A DNA stretch of 64,000 nucleotides, taken from Natribaculum luteum. GTDB lineage: Archaea > Halobacteriota > Halobacteria > Halobacteriales > Natrialbaceae. Shown piece after piece: positions 8,085 through 16,546 of this stretch (the first letter of the stretch is position 1; the number at the start of each line of letters is the position of its first letter). The notes beneath the pieces were generated by a model. It was given only the letters and a program-made list of their open reading frames with translations, was not told the DNA's origin and did not search any database. The stretch is taken from positions 1,736,001 to 1,800,000 of the forward strand of contig NZ_CP095397.1 in NCBI RefSeq assembly GCF_023008545.1. The letters are read 5' to 3'. Position numbers and translations under genes: made by a program.

Positions 8085-9539
8085 ATGACGACCGTTCGCG
8101 TCCGTGGCATCTACGCGACGGCGGTGACCCAGTTGATCGACGAGAACGGTCTCGAGGTCGTCCAGGCCTCGGAACCGATCCAGGAGCGGTTCGACGCCGA
8201 CTTCTCGGTCGCCCCCGCGGACGTCGCGATCGAGACGACCCGCGACCGGCAAGGCGTCGCCGTCTCCGGCGCGCCCGAGGCGGTCGATACAGTCGCGACG
8301 GAACTCGAGTCGGTCGCCATCGACACCTTCCTGTGGGACGACGACGCACCGCGGGGAGCCGTCTTCGACGCCGAGGTCGTCGAGACGACCGGCCGCGGAG
8401 CCGTCGTCGACCTCGGCGACGGACTTCGAGGCTACCTGAAGTACGACGACGTCGACGGCTACGTCGATCAGGGCGACCGCTACCGGGTCCAGGTCCAGGA
8501 GCCGACGCCGCCGTGGGACGACGACCGTCCGCTCGTTACTCCGACGCTCGAGGTCCAGGCCGGACTGCTCACCCTCTCGAAAGGCCGGTCGGGCGTCTCG
8601 GCGGCGGTCGACGGCGAGCGCGGAACCGAACTCGTCGGGATGACCGACCTGCTCTCGGTGGACGCCCCGCAGGGGTGGGGACTGCGCTGGCGTCACGCCG
8701 CGACCGACGCCGACCTCGAGGCGATGACGAACGCACTCGAGCAGGTCGCCGATCGGGCGCGCGACCTCGAGGACGCGCTCGCAGACGCGCCCGACGAAGC
8801 CGGCGAACCGCGCCGACTCGTCGCGCCCGAGGCGACGGCCTGGCTCTGGTTCGGCCGCGAGTCGCGGTTCGCGCTGGACGACGCTCGCCGGACCGTCGAG
8901 ACGACGATGCCGGGCCACCACCGCACCAAGGCTGCAGACCGGGCGGCGAGTGCGGCAGTCGACTTCGCCGAGGCGGTCTGTGGCGATCGCTGGTCGCCGG
9001 GTGACGACGACGCGATGGCCGACGACGACCGCGAGGCGTTCCCGTTCGCGACCGTCGCCCGGCAGTTCGGGCCACTCAAGGGCGACCGACTCGCGCTCGG
9101 ACACGGCAAACCCGACGGCAGACTGCTCACACTCGGCACCGGCGACGTGACGGCGTGGGAGCCAGACGGTACGGTCACGCTCGAACGCAGGATGCGCGGC
9201 GGCGGAACGTACGACGCGCTCGACGTTCCGAAAGAAGAGGGCGACGTCGCGGTGACGAAACTGCGCGAGGGTCGCTGGTGGTACCCGACGACCTACCGTG
9301 ACGCGGACGGGAACGCGAAGGGGACGTACGTCAACGTCTGTACGCCCCTCGAACTGTTCCCCGACTGCGCCCGGTACGTCGACCTCCACGTGGACGTGAT
9401 CCGGCGGTCCGACGGAACGGTCGCGGTCGTCGACGAGGACGAGCTCGCCGCGGCCGTCTCGAAGGGGCACGTCTCCGAAGCGGTAGCCGAAAAGGCTCGA
9501 GGGGTCGCGACGGCCGTCGAACGGGCGCTGTCGAAGTGA
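8085..9539 (+). CDS. FAU-1 family RNA-binding protein (AU-1/RNase E-G-like, DUF402)
   Basis: A 484-aa protein. Residues about 1-120 form an RNase E/G-like N-terminal domain with an S1-like segment (AVVDLGDGLRGYLKYDDV, about residues 107-124) and the C-terminal third is a DUF402 barrel containing KLREGRWWYPTTYRD and TPLELFPDCARYVDLHVDV. This architecture is that of FAU-1, an archaeal AU-rich RNA-binding protein; the Pyrococcus and Methanocaldococcus proteins have been reported to bind RNA and to act on 5S rRNA precursors. Length fits. It is divergent from the PrsW-like gene. GHGKPDGRLLTLG is a conserved block of the family. Confidence 0.85.
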   Translation: MTTVRVRGIYATAVTQLIDENGLEVVQASEPIQERFDADFSVAPADVAIETTRDRQGVAVSGAPEAVDTVATELESVAIDTFLWDDDAPRGAVFDAEVVETTGRGAVVDLGDGLRGYLKYDDVDGYVDQGDRYRVQVQEPTPPWDDDRPLVTPTLEVQAGLLTLSKGRSGVSAAVDGERGTELVGMTDLLSVDAPQGWGLRWRHAATDADLEAMTNALEQVADRARDLEDALADAPDEAGEPRRLVAPEATAWLWFGRESRFALDDARRTVETTMPGHHRTKAADRAASAAVDFAEAVCGDRWSPGDDDAMADDDREAFPFATVARQFGPLKGDRLALGHGKPDGRLLTLGTGDVTAWEPDGTVTLERRMRGGGTYDALDVPKEEGDVAVTKLREGRWWYPTTYRDADGNAKGTYVNVCTPLELFPDCARYVDLHVDVIRRSDGTVAVVDEDELAAAVSKGHVSEAVAEKARGVATAVERALSK

Positions 9540-9648
9540 GACAGTGGCGTCTCCCGCTCTATCACCTCGTCACACGGTCCAGTGAGGCGGTCTGGCAAAG
9601 CGAACGCACAACCGAATGCCTATCAATGCTGCCAGGTAAGGAGTGTGT

Positions 9649-10548
9649 ATGACCAAGCGGTACGTCTCGCTCCCTGACGAGGCCGAGGCTGGTATGCGCG
9701 AGTTCATCGAGGAGGTCGATCAGCGACTCGCAAGCGACGAGGACACCTGCGACGTCGTCGAGGACGTTTTGATCGACCTTTCGGGGGACCGAGACGCCTA
9801 CGAACGGTGGAAAGCCGGCGAAGCAGTCTCGCCCGCCGAGCGCATTCGGTTACAGAGTTACGACCCCTGTAACACCACGCTCGAGAGCGAGTACTACGCC
9901 GAGAAAGACGAAGACGCGTTCCGGGAGTCGAAACACCTCCAGTGGCTCTGGCGACAGTTCGACAGCCTCCCGATCGCGGACAACGTCGAGTTTGCCCTCC
10001 GGTTTCGCCGGATGCTCGCGGACCACCTCTTCGAGGAGTGTGGGGACAACTGTCGGTTCTTCAAGGGAATAACGTTCACCTACGGACACAACATCACCGT
10101 CGGCGACAACACGGTGATCCACGACGACGTCCATCTCGACGATCGCGGCCGATTGACGATCGGCGACCGCGTCTCGGTCTCGGATGGCGTCCATCTCTAT
10201 AGCCACGATCACGACGTCGTCGACCAGACGACCGTCCGTAACTACCACACCATCGTCGAAGACGACGTTCGACTCACCTACGACGCAATGGTTCGTGCCG
10301 GTTGCAAAGTCGGCGAAAACGCCATCATCGGCGCGCGCGGCATCGTCCAGCACGACGTTCCCGCCCACCACATCGCCGTCGGTATGCCCGCAAAGAGCGT
10401 CAGAATCAAACCCGGCTGGGAAGACGTGGCGGTCCCAATAGAGGAGGCCGGCGTCAACCGACAGGAAGACCGCCGGATCGAGTACGACCTCCCCGACGAC
10501 CTCGAGCAGTTCGACGAGTTCGGACGCGACCTCGAGCCCCCGAAGTAA
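9649..10548 (+). CDS. Left-handed beta-helix acyltransferase (maltose/galactoside O-acetyltransferase-like)
   Basis: A 299-aa protein. The first 130 residues are alpha-helical and acidic, with QSYDPCNTTLESEYY resembling the N-terminal cap of the Maa/LacA group. Hexapeptide repeats follow (about residues 135-250: ITVGDNTVIHDDVHLDDRG, LTIGDRVSVSDGVHL, KVGENAIIGARGIV). HLYSHDHDV has the His used by acetyl-CoA-dependent transferases of this fold, and VGMPAKSVRIKPGW is the typical exit. It probably acetylates a sugar or related acceptor. It is longer than LacA (about 200 aa) because of extended N- and C-termini. ATG 9649 follows a GTG two codons upstream; a GGTAAGGAG Shine-Dalgarno-like run at 9635-9643 supports 9649. 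Confidence 0.8.
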   Translation: MTKRYVSLPDEAEAGMREFIEEVDQRLASDEDTCDVVEDVLIDLSGDRDAYERWKAGEAVSPAERIRLQSYDPCNTTLESEYYAEKDEDAFRESKHLQWLWRQFDSLPIADNVEFALRFRRMLADHLFEECGDNCRFFKGITFTYGHNITVGDNTVIHDDVHLDDRGRLTIGDRVSVSDGVHLYSHDHDVVDQTTVRNYHTIVEDDVRLTYDAMVRAGCKVGENAIIGARGIVQHDVPAHHIAVGMPAKSVRIKPGWEDVAVPIEEAGVNRQEDRRIEYDLPDDLEQFDEFGRDLEPPK

Positions 10549-10667
10549 CCGCCTGCCCGCGAACGACCGCGGAGTGATCGCTCTCGTCTCTTTCTTCGCA
10601 GGAAGACGGTCATCGCCAGCAACTGCCCGCGGAATAGCCAAGTGGGTAGAGAACGTATGGCACACCG

Positions 10668-10973
10668 ATGGAGCTCTGGGGCTGGCTCGTCGGGTACGTG
10701 ATCCTGTTCGCCCTCCTCCACTTGCTACTGTACTACTTCTACGCCCGCGACGAGAGCGACGAGCAGTCGCTTTCGCCCTCGTTCGCCGACGGCAACCGCG
10801 CGGGCGCACGGTACTCCTCGAGTCCCGACGGCTATCCTGGCTCGAGCGACGAGGTCGACAGCGACCCGGAGTTCGACGGTGAGACCATCCGCTGTCCTCA
10901 CTGTGGCGTCAGAAACGAGGCCGACCAGACGTTCACCTACTGCTGGAACTGCATCTCGACGCTTCGGCAGTAA
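10668..10973 (+). CDS. Membrane-anchored zinc-ribbon protein (DUF7577-like)
   Basis: A 101-aa protein with one N-terminal transmembrane segment (about residues 3-24, WGWLVGYVILFALLHLLLYY), a disordered Ser/Asp-rich linker and a C-terminal zinc ribbon CPHCG...CWNC (about residues 75-95) ending ISTLRQ. The four-Cys ribbon at the C-terminus with a single anchor matches a haloarchaeal family recalled as DUF7577. The ribbon should face the cytoplasm. No function is known. TATA-like agaacgtatgg is weak; the start is set by the clear transmembrane N-terminus. Confidence 0.7.
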   Translation: MELWGWLVGYVILFALLHLLLYYFYARDESDEQSLSPSFADGNRAGARYSSSPDGYPGSSDEVDSDPEFDGETIRCPHCGVRNEADQTFTYCWNCISTLRQ

Positions 10974-11025
10974 TCCATCTCGGCTCGTGGCTGGTCCGTC
11001 TCGACCGTCACTCGACCGACTGTCG

Positions 11026-11754
11026 TTACGTCGAGTCCGACAGTGCCGCCTCGAGCGCCTCGAGGTGATCGATGCCGACCACGGCGACGACGTCTCCGTC
11101 TTTGCGGGCCGACTCGAGCCGGTCGATCATACACGCTTCGCGGGTCTCGTCGCGGTAGGCCAGCGAGCTTCCGCTCGTGCTCCCCAGCAGCGCCTGGACG
11201 CCGGCGACGTGTCTCTGCTCGTGGTCGGCCTGTCGTTCCGGCGGGTCGGCCGCGTCGACGTCGTACTCGATCGGCTCGCCACACGTCACCGTCATCGAGG
11301 TCGCGTGGGTGAGCGTCGCGGCCAGCCGGCAGGTGAGCGCCTGGCGGGTCGCCGCGCCGAGACTCGAGAGCACTCGTTTCGCGGTCGACAGCGGGACCCG
11401 ATCGGCGGCGAGTCGCGCGGCCAGTCGGCCGACGTACGACCAGTTTGGCGCGTCGATGCCGATCACTCTCGCGTCGGGAGCGGCGCGGATCGCCGCGGTC
11501 ATCTCGCCACCGAACGAGGCCGTCTTTCGGGCGTGCGCCCGGTACAGCGAGACCGCAGCGGGCGGTAACTCGAGAGCGAGAGAGTCGGGTCGAACCGACT
11601 CGAGAACGATGCGTACGCGAGCGACACTCGCGGGATGGTCGTGGACGACACCGACGAGGACCACGTCGCCCTCGTCTCCTGGAATCCACCGGAGGAATCG
11701 TGGGTTTACGCGGGGGTCGTCGAACGAGACCACACTCGACGGAAACTCGGCCAT
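11026..11754 (-). CDS. TraB/PrgY/GumN-family protein
   Basis: A 242-aa protein with the TraB-domain opening VVLVGVVHDHPASVARVR (about residues 30-47), in which GxxHxxxxS carries a conserved His, followed by DSLALELPPAAV (conserved Glu) and a C-terminal GDVVAVVGIDHLEAL block containing the last conserved His. The family relates to erythromycin-esterase/ChaN and Tiki folds; PrgY and TraB shut down pheromone in Enterococcus, and archaeal members have no proven activity. It lacks the C-terminal transmembrane part seen in longer archaeal TraB proteins, so it looks soluble. Haloarchaea often have several paralogs. Confidence 0.75.
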   Translation of the reverse strand: MAEFPSSVVSFDDPRVNPRFLRWIPGDEGDVVLVGVVHDHPASVARVRIVLESVRPDSLALELPPAAVSLYRAHARKTASFGGEMTAAIRAAPDARVIGIDAPNWSYVGRLAARLAADRVPLSTAKRVLSSLGAATRQALTCRLAATLTHATSMTVTCGEPIEYDVDAADPPERQADHEQRHVAGVQALLGSTSGSSLAYRDETREACMIDRLESARKDGDVVAVVGIDHLEALEAALSDST

Positions 11755-12011
11755 GAAGTCGAATAGTAATACGCTGCTACCAGCATAACACTTCCGTTGC
11801 TGACTGCAAACAACTCGTTGCTCGAGACGGTGACGATCGCCGCCTGGAAACGATTCCCTGCCGTCGTCCGCTCTCTAATCGGTTCTCGCGCTCGTATTCG
11901 TAATCATCACTTTCTACAGTGTATCTTCCAGTAAGCGGCGGTGGCACGACAAAACGATTTCTTCGCTTTATTGCCCGATGCGTGCGTGTCGTTCGTGAGA
12001 CTGACTCGAGC

Positions 12012-13169
12012 ATGAGAGATCGAACCGACAGAGAGGCGTCCGACCACCCGCTCGACCAGCGCCGGGGTGACGACGACTGGACGCGACGATCACGCGAGAC
12101 CAACCCGCCGACCCGCGACCGAGCGTCGAACCGGCCGGAGCGCCGACACGATCGACCCGAACGCCCCGAGAATCGCTCGCGAACTGTCCGCTCGCAACCT
12201 TCCCCGGAGGTACGAAACGCCGCGCGTGACCTGCCACGTCAGGACCCTCATTCGCCGTCCGAGCGTCGCCAGTGGTCGGTGACGCCCTCGCAACCGACAG
12301 ACCAGCCCCACCGGCGGCCACGGGAAGGATGGCAACGCATCCCTTTCCCTGATCGACGTCAGTCGGAGACAGGCGAGCGACGGTCGGAACGCCCGCCCGA
12401 AGCCGACCAGTTTACGGTCTCTGGCGGCCGCTCGGCACGAGCGTCTCGAACCGCGCCACCCGCTCGCCAGTCGCCTCCGGAGCGAGGAGAGCGACGCGAG
12501 TTCGTGCCGGAGGAGCCAACGTCACCGCCACCCCAACAACCACTTGGTCGGGAGCACCGGTCTCGATCTCGACGAGACCCACCGCCACAACGGCCACAAT
12601 CCTCTCGGCGATCACGCTCTGATTTGCAGACGAATCGGCAGTCACGACCTCCTCGAGAGCAGTCACCCGGCTCGCCTCGACCACCGACAGACGCTCCACC
12701 ACAGCCTTTCGGCGAGTCCACTCGGCCGCGAGCCGACTCCGGACGCGGTTTACGGCCCACTCGCGGCGGTTCCACGTCCCGAACGGCGTCCGACCCAGAC
12801 GTAGAGCGCTCCCGCGGCCGGCCGTCTCCGAGCAGTGACCGCAGGGCGGGTCCGCCATCGACCGGCGAGGAGTCAGGGCCACCACCGGAACCGCCGTCTC
12901 GTGGCCAACGCGGACTGTCGGAGCGAGGCGACCCGCGGGGTGAGCCGCGTCTCGAGACGCCGGGTCGCCCGTCGGGAACCGGCTACGAGCGACGAGAGCC
13001 GACGAGGCCCGCCACCGAACGAGAGCCAGCGAGAGAGCCAGCAGCGACCCGCGTCACCGGGGCGGACACCTCCACCGACGCCGACAGCGACGACTCCTCG
13101 GACGACGAACTGCGAATCGGCACGCCGGATTCGTCCAAACGAGATCCGTCCGACCCTCATCTTCCGTAA
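12012..13169 (+). CDS. Arg/Pro/Ser-rich, strongly basic, disordered protein of unknown function
   Basis: A 385-aa frame with no predicted globular domain: Arg, Pro, Ser, Glu and Gly dominate, and aromatic and aliphatic residues are almost absent until an acidic tail (TSTDADSDDSSDDELRIGT). Short blocks such as RPPREQSPGSPRPPT and QRPQSSRRSRSD recur. The codon pattern (GAC, GAG, GCG, CCG, TCG in frame) looks like genuine haloarchaeal coding sequence. The start is ATG 12012 with a TATA-like ctttatt at 11966-11972; an in-frame GTG at 11919 would add 31 residues. Such a basic protein is unusual in a salt-in archaeon, where proteomes are acidic. It ends 3 nt before the PRC-barrel gene, suggesting one operon. 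An opposite-strand frame (12412-12885) is the main rival reading. Confidence 0.55.
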   Translation: MRDRTDREASDHPLDQRRGDDDWTRRSRETNPPTRDRASNRPERRHDRPERPENRSRTVRSQPSPEVRNAARDLPRQDPHSPSERRQWSVTPSQPTDQPHRRPREGWQRIPFPDRRQSETGERRSERPPEADQFTVSGGRSARASRTAPPARQSPPERGERREFVPEEPTSPPPQQPLGREHRSRSRRDPPPQRPQSSRRSRSDLQTNRQSRPPREQSPGSPRPPTDAPPQPFGESTRPRADSGRGLRPTRGGSTSRTASDPDVERSRGRPSPSSDRRAGPPSTGEESGPPPEPPSRGQRGLSERGDPRGEPRLETPGRPSGTGYERREPTRPATEREPAREPAATRVTGADTSTDADSDDSSDDELRIGTPDSSKRDPSDPHLP

Positions 13170-13172
13170 TCC

Positions 13173-13418
13173 ATGTCCAGAACGACACTCACCAAAGACG
13201 ACGAAGGCAAACGAGTACTGAACTCAGACGGGGCCGCGATCGGCCGCATCGTCGAGGTCGAAGACGGCCGCGGCTACGTCGACCCCGATCCGAGCCTCAC
13301 CGACACGATCAAAGCCAAACTCGGCTGGGGCGACGTCACGGCCGACGCCCACCCGCTCGACGAGGGGAGCATCGAGAAAATCACCGACGAGGGCGTCCAC
13401 CTCCGAGGGACCCTCTGA
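13173..13418 (+). CDS. Small PRC-barrel domain protein
   Basis: An 81-aa protein: MSRTTLTKDDEGKRVLNSD, then GAAIGRIVEVEDGRGYVDPD and a second strand set ending ITDEGVHLRGTL. This is the PRC-barrel beta-barrel fold seen in RimM and in small archaeal adaptor proteins (CdpB-type cell-division proteins are one example), usually mediating protein-protein or RNA contacts. The KLGWGD block is common in haloarchaeal members. It starts 3 nt after the stop of the basic disordered protein, so the two are likely co-expressed. No specific role is evident. Confidence 0.75.
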   Translation: MSRTTLTKDDEGKRVLNSDGAAIGRIVEVEDGRGYVDPDPSLTDTIKAKLGWGDVTADAHPLDEGSIEKITDEGVHLRGTL

Positions 13419-13920
13419 GCGACTCGAGTCTGGCGAACCGATATATTTCTCGAGCGACACGTCTCGGGAGTCGCCTCAAAGATGATGGTAAAACGCCGTG
13501 CGTGAGCCGCACCGACTCAGCCCGCGTTCGGTACGCACTCGTCTGCCCCCGTAGCATTTGACCGACAGCCTGTCGTCGAACGCTCGCTCGTGGGGGCTGT
13601 GGCCTTCCTTTCCCATCCATCGCCCATACCGACCACCCCGACCGTTGTAGCCCGACTCCACGTCGACAATGGTGAACGACCGTATTGAGCATTGTGGCCA
13701 TCGATTCGGGCGTATTAGATTTTGTGGCCGCGTTCGCGACTCGGTGGACCGGTCCCGTTCGCGCCTGTAGTGAGCGGTGTTTCCACGAGAGTTTGTCTCT
13801 AAAGAAGAGGATCTCAACAGAGCCGGATTTATAAAACCCGAATCGGGTGTTCGGAGTGTAATCGTCTAAGTCGTCTTCAAATTTCGGTACGGGCGGTCGA
13901 GTCGTAGCACGACGAGTAGA
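13419..13920. other. Intergenic region, no recognised gene (possible decayed mobile sequence)
   Basis: About 500 bp without a recognisable gene. Frames of 100-110 codons exist on the minus strand (13381-13701 and 13476-13817), but they overlap each other, have unconvincing codon use and no domain that I recognise. Moderate GC with scattered AT-rich stretches (around 13836-13870) suggests non-coding or degraded DNA adjoining the palindrome-bearing remnant that begins near 13930. Confidence 0.4.
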
Positions 13921-13929
13921 ATTACAATT

Positions 13930-14330
13930 TGCCCAGCCCTTGACATCCTCTTGCGCCTGAAGACGCAGGAATCCCGAGCGGTGGGAGTTTCAGGTTTGCA
14001 ACCACGGACGCCGCCACTTCACGGGAACTCGTTTCACCCAGTCGTTGTGATCGGTGGCTGGCTGGCGGTGCCAAACCGCCGTTACTCCTATCCTCGGCGT
14101 CGGTAACTTCCATCAGTTGTTTTTGCCAGCAGGGAGTCGCTGACGCTTCGACGGACTCGGAGGTATCGTCGGGCTTGCTCGACCGACGGGCACAGTGACG
14201 AACCCTTCGAGGATTCGCGTTCACCGCGTCGGTGTTTCGGATATTGTCTCATTGGGTTGGCGGCGTGGCCGCCTCCGAAGGCCGTTCGGAATCCGCTCCG
14301 TTCCGACCTGACCGTCCCACTGTATAGCGA
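13930..14330. mobile_element. Remnant of an IS200/IS605-type or PATE-like element
   Basis: At 13948-13967 an imperfect stem with a TGAA loop (cttgcgcc-tgaa-gacgcagg) is preceded by ttgacatcct and followed by gaatcccgagcggtgggag. This resembles the terminal palindrome block seen at ends of haloarchaeal IS200/IS605 (tnpB-bearing) elements and their non-autonomous PATE derivatives. The following 350 bp has no intact frame; stop-free stretches on the minus strand are short and overlapping. The right boundary is uncertain. The assignment rests on the terminal palindrome only. Confidence 0.35.
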
Positions 14331-14442
14331 TTCTTGCAACTTGAACGTTCGGGTTGGAAACTCAGGCTATGCTTTTTCGACGGGAGTGTCACACTGGTTC
14401 GGAAGCTCTTCTTGCGAGATAATGTATCTATTTGCTACCGTA

Positions 14443-14451
14443 CTTATTTTA
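14443..14451 (+). promoter_or_regulatory. TATA box of the PiT transporter gene
   Basis: CTTATTTTA centred 29 nt before ATG 14476, the leaderless spacing seen for other genes here. Confidence 0.5.
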
Positions 14452-14475
14452 CCAGTACACCTGTATCATCGATCG

Positions 14476-15654
14476 ATGGTCGAGACCGTTCTGTTGGTCG
14501 GGGTCGTCGCGTCGGTTTTCGTCGGATTCAACATCGGCGGTTCGTCGACGGGGATTACGTGGGGGCCGTCGGTCGGTGCTGGGATCGTCCGGAAGACGAC
14601 GGCCGCGGCGGTCATGACGTTTTTCGTCTTCTTCGGCGGGTGGACCGTCGGACGAAACGTGATGGATACGCTCAGCGAGGGTATCATCACGATCGATCTC
14701 ACCCTGACGGCGGGCGTCGCCGTGCTCTTTTTCATCGGCCTGGGGATCCTCGTCGCCAATATCTTCGGCGTCCCCGTTCCGACGTCGATGACGACTGTCG
14801 GTGCGATCGCCGGACTCGGACTGGCGACGGACACGTTGAACTATGCGACGATCGCCGAGATCCTGTCGTGGTGGATCGTCACGCCGATTATCGGGTTGTG
14901 GATCGGCGTGATCATTGGGCGCTACATCTATCCCAAAGTCAACCGCCGGGTCCGGATCGAAAAATCCGACGGCCCGTTACTGGTCCTCGATCGGCAGGGG
15001 GCGGTTCCGAAGCCGGCGTTCGGTCCGAACACGACGTGGTTCGAACTCGCCACAACGGTGGTCGTCCTCGTCATCGGTTGTTACATGGCGTTCAGCGCCG
15101 GTGCGAGCAACGTCCCGAACGCCGCCGCGCCGCTGGTCGGCGGCGTCAGCGGACTAAACACGGACATCGCGATCGTCGTCGCCACGCTCGCGATCGGCCT
15201 GGGTGGATTTACGATCGCTCGCCGAACGATGGAGTCGGTCGGCGGCGAACTGAGCGACATTCCGCTGCTTGCGGCGCTGTTCGTCATGGTGACCGCGTCG
15301 ACGATCACGACCACCCTCTCCTGGATCGGCATCCCGATCAGCCTCGTGATGGCGACGGTGATGACGATCGTCGGCATCGGCTGGGGGCGGGCGACGCGTC
15401 CGATCACCGTCCGCGAAGCGGTCACCGGCGATCTCGAGGATCGAGAGATCGAATTGGGTGCGATCGTCGCCGAAGAAAAGGAGGAGGCACCGACGCCAGC
15501 GATCGGCGAGAAAGAGCCCGAAGAAGTGCTCAACGCGGCCGATCTCTTCAATCCACGGGCGATCGTCAAGTACGTCTCGATGTGGATCATCGGCCCGTCG
15601 ATGTCGACGCTCCTGGCCTACGCGTTTTTCACCGTCGTTCCGGGGATTACCTGA
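14476..15654 (+). CDS. PiT-family anion permease (inorganic phosphate or sulfate transporter)
   Basis: A 392-aa protein with about nine to ten transmembrane segments and two inverted PiT repeats. Signatures are FVGFNIGGSSTGITWGPSVG near the N-terminus (about residues 15-34), VPVPTSMTTVGAIAG (about 92-106), and in the second half GASNVPNAAAPLVGGVSG (about 210-227) with WIGIPISLVMATV. The PD001131-like GxNxxN signature is present as GASNVPNA. PiT proteins take up phosphate by ion symport; some members (Bacillus CysP) carry sulfate. The charged region EEKEEAPTPAIGEKEPEE is the large cytoplasmic loop before the last helix. ATG 14476 is set by the TATA box; a UspA gene follows 37 nt downstream, a pairing common in haloarchaea. 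Confidence 0.85.
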   Translation: MVETVLLVGVVASVFVGFNIGGSSTGITWGPSVGAGIVRKTTAAAVMTFFVFFGGWTVGRNVMDTLSEGIITIDLTLTAGVAVLFFIGLGILVANIFGVPVPTSMTTVGAIAGLGLATDTLNYATIAEILSWWIVTPIIGLWIGVIIGRYIYPKVNRRVRIEKSDGPLLVLDRQGAVPKPAFGPNTTWFELATTVVVLVIGCYMAFSAGASNVPNAAAPLVGGVSGLNTDIAIVVATLAIGLGGFTIARRTMESVGGELSDIPLLAALFVMVTASTITTTLSWIGIPISLVMATVMTIVGIGWGRATRPITVREAVTGDLEDREIELGAIVAEEKEEAPTPAIGEKEPEEVLNAADLFNPRAIVKYVSMWIIGPSMSTLLAYAFFTVVPGIT

Positions 15655-15661
15655 TCGAGCA

Positions 15662-15669
15662 CTTACATA
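15662..15669 (+). promoter_or_regulatory. TATA box of the UspA gene
   Basis: CTTACATA centred about 27 nt before ATG 15692, favouring that start and giving the UspA gene its own promoter despite its closeness to the transporter gene. Confidence 0.45.
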
Positions 15670-15691
15670 GGTGGACGATCTAAACTGCCGC

Positions 15692-16120
15692 ATGCTCTCG
15701 CGAATTCTCGTTCCGATGGACGACTCTGAACACGCTGAACATGCCCTCGAGTACGCGCTCGACAACCACCCCGATGCTGAGATCACCGTCTTACACGTCG
15801 TCGGCGTCCCGTCGATGATGATGGGCGACGCGGTGGGTCTCTCGCTGGAGGACGACATCAACGAGGCCGCTGCCGAACGCGCTACCCCCGTCTTCGAACG
15901 CGCTCGCAAGAGAGCCGACGAACGGGATCGGGAGATCGACACGGTCGTCGGCATCGGCCACCCGGCCCGAAATATCATCGATCGCGCCGACGACTACGAC
16001 GCGATCATCCTCGGAAGTCACGGCGAGGACTGGACTCGTGCGACGCACCGCTTTCTCGTCGGGAACGTCGCCGAGACGGTGTCGAAGCGGGCGTCGGTAC
16101 CGGTAACGATCGTGCGTTGA
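15692..16120 (+). CDS. UspA-type universal stress protein
   Basis: A 142-aa single Usp domain: MLSRILVPMDDSEHAEHAL at the N-terminus, an ITVLHVVGVP second strand, and the ATP-binding signature LGSHGEDWTRATHRFLVGNV followed by KRASVPVTIVR at the C-terminus (the GxxG-x9-G(S/N) pattern). Such proteins bind ATP or AMP and often regulate neighbouring transporters; here the upstream PiT permease is the obvious candidate partner. The start is ATG 15692, seven codons into the longest frame, because a TATA box sits 27 nt upstream. Confidence 0.85.
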   Translation: MLSRILVPMDDSEHAEHALEYALDNHPDAEITVLHVVGVPSMMMGDAVGLSLEDDINEAAAERATPVFERARKRADERDREIDTVVGIGHPARNIIDRADDYDAIILGSHGEDWTRATHRFLVGNVAETVSKRASVPVTIVR

Positions 16121-16141
16121 TGCCGTTCCATTCTCGAGTTG

Positions 16142-16546
16142 CTACGTGTCGGACTCCTTTTCGTCCGATTCCTCGATGAGCTCTTCGACCTGCTCTTCGC
16201 GGGGCCGTCGATCCACGCGCTCGTCGACGGCTTCGACTTGCGCCTGCATCGTCTCGATCTGTCCGCCCACCGTCTTTTCGACCGATTGTTCGACGGTTTC
16301 CTTGACGGTCTCCTCCACTTTGGTTTCGACCGTCTCATCTACCGTCTCCTCGACGGCTTGGCTCATCCACTCGGGATCGAACCTGGCCATCTTCCAGACG
16401 ACGTGAAGGATGTAGGCGGAGAAGACACCGAGACCGAAGGCGATCCCGATGCCGAACTCGAGTCTCGCGATCAGCACGATCGCAAAGATGATCAACGCCC
16501 CGTAGGCGAGATCGATAATTGCGTCGACGCGGACTGGGTTCAGCAT
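16142..16546 (-). CDS. Two-TM membrane protein with C-terminal coiled coil
   Basis: A 134-aa protein. Residues about 8-28 and 30-50 form a hairpin of hydrophobic segments (LAYGALIIFAIVLIARL and IGIAFGLGVFSAYILHVVW). Residues about 60-120 are a long charged heptad array with repeated (V/E)EETV(D/K)ETVE units, a probable parallel coiled coil, ending in an acidic tail. No enzyme motif. It probably oligomerises through the coiled coil at the membrane. A small dyad (gtacg-tatt-cgtac, 16556-16569) lies just upstream of the ATG. Convergent with the UspA gene. Confidence 0.65.
   Translation of the reverse strand: MLNPVRVDAIIDLAYGALIIFAIVLIARLEFGIGIAFGLGVFSAYILHVVWKMARFDPEWMSQAVEETVDETVETKVEETVKETVEQSVEKTVGGQIETMQAQVEAVDERVDRRPREEQVEELIEESDEKESDT

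Noticed and set aside
12412-12885. 157-codon minus-strand frame inside the Arg-rich gene
   Set aside because: It has a less biased composition than the plus-strand frame, so it was considered seriously, but no domain, no promoter and worse third-position pattern; kept as an alternative only.
13381-13817. Overlapping minus-strand frames after the PRC-barrel gene, considered as a transposase remnant
   Set aside because: No DDE, HUH or TnpB motif could be recognised in any frame.
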